DNA of 64,000 nt from NCBI RefSeq assembly GCF_002878395.1, contig NC_061119.1, positions 41,668,047 through 41,732,046 of the forward strand. Direction: 5' to 3'. The position numbers and the translations under genes were made by a program. Position 1 is the stretch's first letter. Each line of letters opens with the position of its first letter. Below the pieces are notes generated by a model. That model had not been told where the DNA came from. It ran no database searches and saw only the letters and a list, made by a program, of their open reading frames with translations. The stretch is from Capsicum annuum. Taxonomy: Eukaryota > Streptophyta > Magnoliopsida > Solanales > Solanaceae. Positions 55,440-64,000 of the stretch are shown one piece after another.

Positions 55440-56360
55440 TTACCCTAGGTCTATATTCTCTTAAATTTTTATATATTTTTCTAGTGGTACTGATTCTATA
55501 TATGTATTTATTATTACATCTATCTATGTATCTACCCTCACAGGCAATTCTTTAGTGGTGAATTGGGTGTATCAATCATGTATAGTGACTCTTATGGTGT
55601 GTGTGACTTGGGTAAATTTGATTATCCTTGATATGGTTGAGTTTGATGTCATATCAGCTATGAGTTGGTTGTTTTCTTAACAATCATTTTTGGATTTCTA
55701 TTCTAAGAAGTTGCCTTAGTATTCTGGGTATGTCGAGTCTAGAGTGGAAGGGTGATCCTAGTTCATGTCTGAAGAGGGTTATATATTTTCTAAGTTCTAA
55801 TTACATGATAGAAAAGGGGTGCCTTTCTTATTTGATTTATGTGTGCCATATTTGTGTTGATTCATCGCTTTCCTTGAATTCTATAAAAGTCGTTAGAGAG
55901 TTCATGGATGTGTTTTCTACTGGATTAGCTGGTGTTCTTCCAAATAGGAATATTTATTTTTCCATTGATGTAGAGCATGACACTAAACCCGTTTCATTCC
56001 TCCCTATAAGATGGCCCTAAAAGAGTTGAAAAAATTAAAGTAGTGGCAGGATTTATTAAGTAAGGGTTTTCTTAGATCGGTTTGTCTCATTGGGGTGATC
56101 CTATATTGTTCATAAAGAAGAAAGATAGATCCATATGCAAGTACTAATTATTGATAATTAAATAAAGTGACTATCAAGAACAAGTATCTCCTTAATCACA
56201 TAGATAATTAGTTCCATCAGTAAGCTTCAGTTATAAGATAGTTGTTAGGATGCGGTATAGCCACTATGAGTTTTTATTTATATCTTTGGGCTGACTAATG
56301 CACTGGTGGTGTTTATAGAGTTGATGAACAGAGTGTTTTAGCCTTATCTTGATTCTCTTG
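55440..56360 (+). pseudogene. GypC protease end and RT N-terminal remnant
   Basis: Words such as TGNSLVVNWVYQSC and DMVEFDVISAMSWL (about 55540-55675) mark the protease end. An open stretch at 55730-56020 contains VREFMDVFSTGLAGVLPNRN and FSIDVEHDTKPVSF, the linker that precedes RT in chromoviruses. RT traces follow: LKELKKLK-like, then NKVTIKNKYLLNHID (about 56160-56205) and a HYEFLFISLG segment. Stops and shifts are frequent, and the DLRSGYHQ region is largely missing. Confidence 0.7.
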
Positions 56361-56700
56361 TGATTGTGTTCATCGATGATTTCTTGGTTTATTCCAAGAA
56401 TGAGGCTGAGTTTGTGAGACAGTTAAAGGTCCATGAGAAAAATTACCCTACTTGTGATTTGGAGGTTGCAACAGTTGTGTTTGTGTTGAAATTATGGCAT
56501 CACTATTTGTATGAGATTCTTTGTGAAACTTTCTGCAATCAACATAGCCTTCAATACTTATTCACTTAGTGAGATATTAATATGTGACAAATTAGATGGT
56601 TAGAGTTGCTTAAGAATTATGATCCCACTATTATTATCATCTATTAAAGACAAATATGGTAGAGGATTACTTAAGTCAAAAGATAGAGAGTATTGTTAGT
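56361..56700 (+). pseudogene. GypC RT active site joined directly to RNase H end
   Basis: IVFIDDFLVYSKNEAEF holds the YxDD-type catalytic pair (about 56361-56415). Within about five codons the same frame becomes KVHEKNYPTCDLEVATVVFV and LKLWHHYLY, the C-terminal half of RNase H, then NQHSLQYLFT. The thumb, connection and first half of RNase H (about 150-200 codons in relatives) are absent, through an in-frame deletion. Confidence 0.75.
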
Positions 56701-57646
56701 TTGGATTGTCTTTTGGTGGAGGAGAAACCTTTAGCCTTAGACGTTTATCCTTTGACTAACCAATAGGTTCGACTTGATATTTCAAAACTTGGGAATTTTG
56801 GTGTATGTTAGTGCTAAATCCTTATTTATGGAGTAGATTCAAGCTCAACAGTTTGATAATAAGAAGTTGAGAGTTATTCGTGATAAAGTATTAAGTGGTG
56901 AGGTAAAGATGCATCTCTTGATCCCAGGGTGTTTTGAGGATGAGTTATTATGTTTATGTGTCAAGAGTTGTAGACTATTCGTGGAGGAGGCTCATTATTC
57001 GAGGTTTCCTATTCATCTAAGAGTGGCTAAAATATACCATGACATGAATCAATACTATTGGTGTGTTTGTTGAAGAAATACAATATAGAGTTTGTATCCA
57101 AGTGTTTAAATTATTAACAAGTATAACCATCAATGACCAAGTGGTAAGATGCATAGGATGTCTGTTCAGGAGTAAAAATAGGAGCGGATCACTATGGACT
57201 TTATGGATTGGTCATCACACTTTGTACCAATGAAGGTGAATTATAATTCAAAAATATTGGCTAAGATCTATATTTGATTATATAGTGTACCTACCTCAAT
57301 TATTTCTAATAGAGGTACGTAATTTACCTCAAATATTTAGAGTTCTATGCAAAGTGAGTAGGATACTCAGTTTGAGATGTGCACAAATTTTCACACTCAG
57401 GCGGATGGCCAGTCAAAGTGGATCATTCAGGTGTTAGAGGGCATTCTTCAAGTGTGTTATGGTTCTTGGTGGTAGTTGGGACTAGTTCTTTCCCTTAGCA
57501 GAGTTTGTCTACAATAATAATTACTATTCCATTATTCAGATAATGTCTTTTGAGGCTCTGTATAGATACTCCCAACTTTTTATCACTTCAGGTACTTCTT
57601 TTTGCTTTTTTCATTTGAGGACGAACACATGTTTAGTTGTGGATAA
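56701..57646 (+). pseudogene. GypC integrase remnant
   Basis: The zinc-finger region can be followed from 56867 (VIRDKVLSGEVKMHLLIPGC) to EEAHYSRFPIHLRVAKIYHD and NQYYWC (about 57065), with the His pair in place. The core is only hinted at near 57210-57260 and 57390-57560 (HFVPMKVNYNSK-like; QADGQSKWIIQVLEG; EFVYNNNYYS-like). The chromodomain-like tail is missing; the interior ends at FHLRTNTCLV-like sequence and a GTGGATAA tract. Confidence 0.65.
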
Positions 57647-58249
57647 TACAACAACTGTCATTGTGATTTTAAAATTCTTATGTGTTTTTGACCAAATTTG
57701 TCATTTCCGATGAATTCTTTATATCATTTTTGAGTTGTGGATATGGTTGACATAACTCTCGAAGCATTTAGGAATGATTTATGTAAGTTTGAGGTTTTGA
57801 GTAGTCTTAAAGTTATATATTTGACTTCAATCAATATTTTATGATCCGAGCATCGTATGGTGATTTTGTCAGTTTCATTAGATGTAAAATGTTGTTTTTT
57901 GAGTTAATAGAATGGTTGGTTCAGGTTTTGGGTCTTCATTTTGAGTTTTGAGAATTGAGAAGAGAAACTAGTTAATTTATCCTAAGGGGGTTTCCAAGGA
58001 GTAACTTATTGAAAATTATCTCTTTCAATAAATTTGATGGTTCCATTGAACCCGGAGCATTAAAATTAGCCTAGTTATAATATTTATTAATTTTTATGGG
58101 GCCCCAAATAAATTTTGAGGATTTGTTTAGAGAAAATTGAAGCTGTAAGTCATTGTTGGCACAACCTTCTATTCTTCTTTGCATTCGTAAAGAAGAAAAT
58201 TATTCTCCTTCATGAACATAGTGGAGGGAGCATGTTTGCAAAGAGTAAT
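57647..58249 (+). repeat. GypC 3' LTR, first 603 bp
   Basis: Aligns with 48507-49119 in order, ending at the shared word AAGAGTAATT. At that point the GypD LTR begins. The rest must lie to the right of GypD, outside the window. Confidence 0.78.
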
Positions 58250-61011
58250 TATAACGACCTGAAATCACCTCTCGGAACGTCACACGTTGCTTAAGGCTAC
58301 AAGTAGCCCAAGCTAACCTTTTGAGCCTATTTCTACTAATAACACTCATTCAAGATAAAATAATTCAAACACTAGCATAGTCATTTCATATGAAAGGAAA
58401 TACGGAGAAAATGCTCGGTCCAAACGATCATAATACTGGAAACCTCAACACAACCACAATCTGATAACTAGTCTGACAAAGGTCTACTAATCCATAAACT
58501 AGAGATCCGTTGGGATAGGTCCCCAATTGACTCAAAATAAACTGGAAATAATAACATAGTCTCTCAAAATATGGAGATATCTGAATATAGGTCCTCGAAT
58601 CATAAAGACTCACCACTGAAGGAATATAGATAGATGTACTCGGAAATAACTGATGAGGTTGGGACTGAGCACCTAAACCTACATTATAAGACAATGTAGA
58701 ACATAGACGTATATGTGGATCAGTACTTGGGAATGTACTGAGTATGTGGGAGTGCATGCATTTATATAAAACAACATCAATAGTCTTTAATCAAATCATG
58801 CTTGTAATAACTAATGATTCACATGGCTTGAATAAGTATAAAATGCGAAGCTCATGAATTATGTAAAATGGAACATGTAACACAATCTTGTGAGTCATTA
58901 TACTTTCAGCTTTGAAATTTGTACTCTTCTCTTATTCTCATTCCTCAAGGCTAAAGGAAACTGTAAGCAATACTTTAAACTCATGCACATGTCTCATGGA
59001 GAGTAAAACTTCTTCAATGCTCAAGAACTCATGACTCTTTTGATCTCAAATACTTGAAATTCGAAATCATATAACTTTAGAACATACTTGAAGGCACTTC
59101 ATTCACTTTAGGAAAATATCTCATTTCAAGCTTTAGGGAAAAATATTCATATCAAGGGAAAGTATTTTAGTTTTAAAGGAAAATATCTTATCTCAAAACT
59201 TTAGTTTTAAGGGAAAAATATTCTATCTCAATGGAAAATAATTTAGTCTAGGGAAGTAACTGGTCTCGAAGTTTAAATGTCAAGGGAGGTTCTCTTAACG
59301 ACATAAACCATGCGAGCTACATGGAGTTCAACATTTTGTCCTCCTAAAGAAGAGATCTCATGTTGGGAAGATGCGTCATACTCTTGGTATAACCTAGGTC
59401 CAGTGATCACTAAACAAACTCCGCCTCGGGCCTAATATCAACTCGGCCTTAGGCCCAATAATAATCATAAACTCGGCCTCAGGCCCAACCTATGGTGGAA
59501 CATAGTTTTGGGGTAAGAAACCGTAGTAACTTACCCTCTTGGTGCTATATACTACTCCCTTTAGATTATATGCAAAATCGAAAGAAAATCCACTTTTAGA
59601 AATAATCTCATGGTTCACCACGAACCCAATAATGAAATCTGTAATCTCATGTAGTAGAGTGGATTGCAAAACTCAATGACCATTAGGTCAAAACATTTCT
59701 CAATAATCTCAGAATACTCAAATCATGGGTGCTTATAGTGCAATAGTTCATAAAATCTGAAGTCTCAAGTGGGGCTTAATAACCCATAGCTCAATCTCAA
59801 GTTAAAACTCATCAAAAGCATAATAGATAGCATATAGATTCATATTTCAGGTAGAAATCAGGAAATTTCAGCAATTTATCTCAAAATCTTAACATACTCA
59901 TATACTTCAATGTTTCAAATATTTCAACTATTAACTTCTCAAGGATTAAAATCATGGGGTATATATCCAGCTGCAATTTCTCAAAAAAATATGGAAAAAT
60001 CATGCCATTAGACTCTCAATTCAAGGGAAACATCAATATCTTGCAACCAATAACAATGGGTGAAAATCCCCAATTCAATTTCATGTAAAATCTCATAAAT
60101 TGCAGAGAATTGTAGTTTAAATAAGCTTTTGGGCACAAGGGTGAAAGGATTACCCTTGTTCAAAACCCCACATACCTTGAATTAGGAGCTTTGGATGAAC
60201 TCTCACTTTTGGAACTCTATTCATACTCTTGAATGAGGGTTCTTGAAGCCCTTGACTTGGGAACCTTGAATCTTGATTCAATTTAGAAAATCTATGGTGG
60301 ATTCTTGAGATTCTTGGAAGAGGTTTTGGATGCTTAGGGTTTTTGTTGAGAGAAAACTTGAGATAGACTTCATAGAATGCTTGTAATTGACATAGATTTG
60401 GTGTTTGCACGGTTTAAGAGGCTTGGAAAAAGTCCAAAGTGTCCTTTTTAACTTCTGTACGAAGCTGGAAAAAATTTAATTGGAAACCCAATTTCATAGG
60501 CCTCCGCGACGTGCCACTATCGCGGTGGCTCACTGGAAATTGACAAAGGGGAATCTGGTAGTCACCGTGACATGGAGCCATCGTGTTGTCCAACTAGTTG
60601 GGATCTCGAACTTCAGCGTGACACATCAGAATTGTACCAGGCTACTGAAAATTGACTATTGGGAAAGTAGGGTCCTCCGCGACGTGCCACAATCGTGGAG
60701 TTCCACTGAAAATTGACAATTGTTAAATAGACCCTCTCCGTGATGCGGCAAGCACTAAAATGACGCTATTTTATGACTAGGACTTAAATTAGCCATAACT
60801 TCTTATCCGGGTATCGGATTTGGGCGAATTTTATATAGACAAAAAGCTTATCAAATTTCCCATCTGATAAAAAGTCAAAATTAGGGAAATTCTAAATGTT
60901 TAAAACGATACTCACTTAGGAAGTCACTTCTCTATATTTTAGGGCTGAAATCATGCCTCACTTGACAAGCCCTAAGGTTCATTCTACGAGAGAATTTTGT
61001 GGGGTCTTACA
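58250..61011 (-). repeat. GypD 3' LTR (2762 bp)
   Basis: On the element's strand it starts TGTAAGACCCCACAAAATTC at 61011 and ends GATTTCAGGTCGTTATA at 58250; the last two bases are TA where CA is usual. The right end abuts a polypurine tract. The left boundary is placed where GypC LTR similarity stops. Between 60490 and 60745 there are several GC-rich CTCCGCGACGTGCC-type blocks. Open frames at 58428-58757 and 60150-60410 have no family features. Confidence 0.8.
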
Positions 61012-61026
61012 ATATATCTCCCTTAG
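61012..61026 (-). other. GypD polypurine tract
   Basis: The element's strand reads TAAGGGAGATATAT immediately before TGTAAGACCCC, with the usual GACGAATGTTTC block upstream. Confidence 0.75.
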
Positions 61027-61263
61027 AAACATTCGTCTTCAAATGTCGCTGGTTAAACTAGGAACACAAGAAAAATAGAGTACACATAGCTGAAGAAATT
61101 TTTGCTAAATGGCTCAAAATCTCTCTAAACTCTTGAATGTCTCGGAAATTGAAAGAACTCATGTAAGAATAGATACATAGCTGAACTTTAGATTAGAAGG
61201 GCTGAATTAAGGAAGAATAATACCTTCGGATCGATTTGAACTCGCGAAAAAGAGGTGCGGGTA

Positions 61264-61908
61264 CTTGACTCACATGTATACTTCTGCCTCCCAAGTAGCG
61301 CCCTCAACAGACTGGTTCCGCCACAAAACTTTGACTAAGGGAACCTCTTTGTTCCTCAGCCTATGAATCTGAAAATCTAGGATCTCAACAGGAATCTCAT
61401 CGAATGAAAGACTATTCTGAATATCAGCACTCTCTGAAGGATCTACTGCAACAGAATCACCAATATGTTTTTTAAGCATGGAAACATGAAAAATAGGATG
61501 AATAGCTGATAACTCTGCGGGCAACTCAACCTCATAGGCTACCTTGCCAACACGGCTCAAGACTCTATACGGGCTAACATAACGGGGACTAAGCTTCCCC
61601 TTTTTACCAAACCTCTTCACCCCTTTCATGGGTGAAATCTTCAAGTACACCAAATCACCCACCTCAAACTCAATATCTCTTCTCCTTACATCAGCATATG
61701 ACTGTTGACGACTCTGAGCGGTCTTCAACCTCTCTCTAATCAACTTAACTTTCTCCATAGCTTTAAACACTGCATTAGGCCTAATTGCAGCAGCTTCACC
61801 CAATTGAAACCACCCTATGGGTGACCTACATCTCCTACCATACAAGGCCTCAAATGGTGCCATCCCGATGCTAGCATGGTAACTGTTGTTATAAGCAAAC
61901 TCTATCAA
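61264..61908 (-). pseudogene. GypD integrase C-terminal part and chromodomain-like tail
   Basis: A 212-codon open frame. In order it carries EFAYNNSYHASIGMAPFEAL (end of the integrase core), YGRRCRSPIGWFQLGE, RQQSYADVRRRDIEFEVGD, the FGKKGKLSPRYVSPYRVL block, HPIFHVSMLKKHIGD and a chromodomain-like end (DFQIHRLRNKEVPLVKVLWR to GATWEAE). The chromodomain-like end is thought to steer integration towards heterochromatin. The catalytic core lies just upstream at 61924-62412, separated by a frame break near 61920. It is called a pseudogene because the whole pol frame is interrupted. Confidence 0.85.
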
Positions 61909-61923
61909 TGGTAAATGCTTATC

Positions 61924-62412
61924 TCAACTATCCTTGAAATCAAGAGCACATGCCTGAAACATATTCTCTAGGGTCTGAATGGTCCTCTCAGCCTTACCAT
62001 CTATCAACAGATGAAAAGAAAAACTTAAAAGAACTTGGGTACCAAGACCCTGCTGAAACATCCTCCAAAACTGAGAAGTAAATTGAGTGCCCCTATCCGA
62101 AATGATAGACGAGGGAACTCCATGCAGCCTGACTAACTCCCGAATATACAATCTAGCATAATCCTCAGTTGTATAAGCTGTATACATGGGTAAGAAATGC
62201 ACGGACTTAGCCAACCTATCCACAACAACCCAAATCAAATCATGATGACGACGCAAAAGAGGCAACCCGATCACAAAGTCCATATTCACCATCTTCCACT
62301 TCCAAGTGTGTATACCAAACTCTTGCATCACACCACCAGGTCTTTGGTGCTCTACCTTAATCTGTTGGTACGTAGCCCACTTTCCTATGAACTCGGCTAT
62401 ATCCTTCTTCAT
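61924..62412 (-). pseudogene. GypD integrase core
   Basis: A 162-codon frame with the end of the zinc finger (FIGKWATYQQIKVEHQRPGG; the first finger Cys reads Trp and the second Tyr). It continues with WKMVNMDFVIGLPL (first catalytic Asp), DLIWVVVDRLAKSVHFLPM, and SIISDRGTQFTSQFWRMFQQ (second catalytic Asp). The DGKAERTIQTLENM segment has Lys at the position usually Ser or Gln but keeps the catalytic Glu. The loss of both finger Cys argues against activity. Upstream (62413-62600) has a stop-broken H-H part. Confidence 0.82.
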
Positions 62413-62599
62413 ACCATTCCACTAATAGATTTCCCGCAAGTTGCGGTACATATTAATGGTGTCGGGATTAATAAAATACCGAGTGTCATGCGCTTCAGCT
62501 ATAATTCTCTATCTCACATCATCAACACATGAGACATACAATATACCTTGCAATCTCAACACGTCATATCCCCCTTTGGAGAAAGCCTCTACACTTTGG

Positions 62600-63341
62600 T
62601 CCTGAAATGACTTCTTCAGTTTGGCCAAACTAGGATCCTTGTTTGCTTCTCCTTCACTTCCAAAACTAAAGAGGATTTGGAACTACTTTGCACCAAAGTA
62701 CTTCCCACAGCTGAATCAAGCAACCTAAAACCCAATCTAGCCATATAATGAACATCACAAGCTAACTCTTTCTTACCTTCCTCTGCATGGGCAACCCTGC
62801 CCATAGAAAATCTGCTAAGGGCATCCACCACTACATTGGCCTTGCTCGGGTGATACAACACAATCATATAATAGTTTTTCAATAATGCCAACCACCTCTT
62901 CTGCCTAAGATTCAACTTCCTCTAAGTAAACATATACTGCAGGCTCTCATGATCAGTAAACACATCAATATGAACACCATAAAGTTAGTGTCTCTAAATT
63001 TTCAAAGCAAAGACCACAACAGCTAACTCAATTTCATGGGTTGGGTAATTCTTCTTATGCGGTTTTAAATGCCTAGAGGCATAGGCTATAACCTTACCTC
63101 TTTGCATTAACGTACAACCCAAACCAATTCTAGAGGTATCATAATACACCACAAAACCATCTGCACCATAAGGTAAAGTCAATACAGGGGCTGAAGTAAG
63201 TCGAGTCTTTAACTCTTGAAAACTCTTCTCACAAGAATCTGACCACTGGAACTTAACTTTATTTTGGGTCAACCGAGTCATGGGAAATGCAATAGAAGAG
63301 AAACCCTCAACAAAACGACAGTAGTAGCCCGCTAGACCCAA
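62600..63341 (-). pseudogene. GypD RT connection and RNase H
   Basis: From 63341 the minus strand reads [40 protein letters not shown] and [20 protein letters not shown] (first RNase H Asp region). [20 protein letters not shown] and [11 protein letters not shown] follow; a stop near 62993 breaks the frame. LRQKRWLALLKNYYMIVLYH and ANVVVDALSRFS (62915-62780) follow after a second stop in the ITDHESLQY-like section. The order and spacing are normal for a chromovirus, with a few point defects. Confidence 0.85.
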
Positions 63342-64000
63342 GAAACTTCTAATGTCAGATGGAGAGATAAGTCTAGGCCAATTTCTTACAATTTTTGTCT
63401 TTTAGGGATCAACTCTAATGCCCTCGGCTGAAATGATATGACCCAGAAAGGCTATAGACCTTAGCCAAAATTTGCACTTACTGAATTTAACAAACAACTA
63501 GTGGTCTCTAAGAGTTTACAAGATAAGTCTAAGATGATTCGAATGGTCATTCTCATTATGGGAGTACACAAGGATGTCATCTATGAAAAAAATGACAAAC
63601 ATATCAAGATATTGCTTGAATACTCAGTTCTTAAGGTCCATGAAGGCGGCTGGGGCATTGGTTAGCCTGAAGGACATGACTAGAAACTCAAAGTGACCAT
63701 AGCAGGTTCAGAAAGCTGTCTTTGGAATATCACATTTCCTCACTTTAAGTTAATGATATGTAGATCTAAGGTCTATCTTGGAGAAATAACTTGCACCTTG
63801 CAAATGATCAAATAGGTAATCAATTCTCGAAAGAGGATACATATTTTTGACTATGACCTTGTTAAGCTAACGATAGTCAATGCACATACATAAAGAACCA
63901 TCTTTCTTTTATACAAATGGGACGAGTGCCATACGATATGGCAGAATATAGCAGAATAGAAATAGGATGAGTACAATACGATATGGCAGAATAGAAATGG
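63342..64000 (-). pseudogene. GypD reverse transcriptase, cut by the right edge
   Basis: The minus strand shows SLCMCIDYR and [28 protein letters not shown] (first catalytic Asp), FEFLVMSFRLTNAPAAFMDL and the intact active site [20 protein letters not shown] (about 63600-63540). [18 protein letters not shown] connection motifs follow. Stops occur as TAG or TAA at about five places. Just before the edge, PYRMAL passes directly into VPFV, skipping about 35 codons of the RT fingers. Confidence 0.8.
63921..64000. repeat. Short tandem duplication at the right edge (period 45)
   Basis: GACGAGTGCCATACGATATG at 63921 recurs as GATGAGTACAATACGATATG at 63966, followed in both by GCAGAATA. A further GCAGAATAGAAAT word lies between and after. 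It marks a rearranged spot within GypD RT. Confidence 0.7.

Larger units (their letters stand above)
48507..58249 (+). mobile_element. GypC: degenerate Ty3/gypsy element, part of the 3' LTR beyond GypD
   Basis: The 5' LTR (48507-54670, interrupted by SoloN), an interior at 54671-57646 and the start of a 3' LTR at 57647 are recognised by alignment of the two LTR beginnings. Shared blocks include ATATTTGACTT-ATCAATATTT and AAATAAATTTTGAGG. The 3' LTR is cut at 58249 by GypD and must continue beyond the window. The insertion site is in Cop2 RT. The target duplication cannot be tested here. It is one of the most decayed elements in the window. Confidence 0.8.
58250..64000 (-). mobile_element. GypD: Ty3/gypsy chromovirus-like element, truncated by the window edge
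   Basis: On the minus strand the window shows RT (partial), RNase H, integrase, chromodomain-like tail, polypurine tract and a 2.76-kb 3' LTR. The 5' LTR, primer site, gag and protease lie beyond the right edge. It is inserted in the GypC 3' LTR at a site equivalent to 49119 in the 5' copy. Long uninterrupted frames (212 and 162 codons) make it the best-preserved and probably youngest gypsy element here. Confidence 0.88.

Noticed and set aside
1..64000. CRISPR arrays, bacterial operons, tRNA or rRNA genes, endogenous pararetrovirus
   Set aside because: No regular spacer-repeat array, no ribosome-binding-site-led gene strings, no cloverleaf or rRNA core words were recognised. All RT segments have copia or gypsy motif order with LTRs, so none needs a pararetroviral source.

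Overview
This is plant nuclear DNA and almost certainly Solanaceae. The clues are one exon of a BELL homeodomain gene, a 3' tail typical of the Solanaceae TS-type SINEs, a Stowaway-like MITE, and a thick layer of nested copia and gypsy LTR retrotransposons. I cannot name the species; the repeat load suggests a large genome such as Capsicum or Nicotiana (inference). There are no prokaryotic features, and I saw no convincing tRNA, rRNA or miRNA gene.

Layout. Positions 1-3700 hold the start of one host gene on the minus strand. It is a PENNYWISE/BLH9-like BELL gene: coding exon 1 is 3419-2817, with a splice donor at 2816. The rest of the gene lies off the left edge, so 1-2816 is probably intron 1. 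That intron carries a 205-bp MITE (381-585) and a decayed ~120-bp tandem array (1199-1640). A SINE tail (about 4266-4357) marks the end of the gene-proximal DNA. From 4544 to the right edge nearly everything is LTR retrotransposon.

Names used here: Cop1 = copia element 4544-9261 (+), perfect 5-bp target-site duplication (TSD). Cop2 = an old copia relic (-) seen as two separated pieces, ~9900-10515 and 48145-48506. Cop3 = a Sirevirus-like copia element (-), 10516-48139, perfect TSD ATAAT, inserted in Cop2. GypA = chromovirus-like gypsy element (-), 12718-27473, inserted in Cop3's third ORF. NA1 = non-autonomous Athila/Tat-like element (+), 15972-23001, inserted in GypA's RT. GypB = gypsy element (+), 28584-43979, inserted in Cop3's RT. 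NA2 = non-autonomous element with an ORF of unknown function (+), 38010-43954, inserted in GypB's 3' LTR. GypC = gypsy element (+), from 48507 to beyond the window, inserted in Cop2. SoloN = solo LTR 49465-53094 (-) inside GypC's 5' LTR. SoloG = solo LTR 49993-52125 (+) inside SoloN. GypD = gypsy element (-), 58250 to beyond the right edge, inserted in GypC's 3' LTR.

Nesting is therefore Cop2 > Cop3 > GypA > NA1; Cop2 > Cop3 > GypB > NA2; Cop2 > GypC > SoloN > SoloG; and Cop2 > GypC > GypD. Each junction was placed by matching LTR pairs, terminal TG..CA bases, primer-binding sites, target duplications and, at several sites, host reading frame that resumes across the insertion. All element genes carry stops, frameshifts or deletions; GypD is the best preserved. 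The least conventional coding items are the ORF downstream of pol in Cop3 (split by GypA) and the single long ORF of NA2, which resembles no gag or pol domain I know. NA2's LTR also carries a dense cluster of TGACG/CGTCA boxes upstream of its TATA box.
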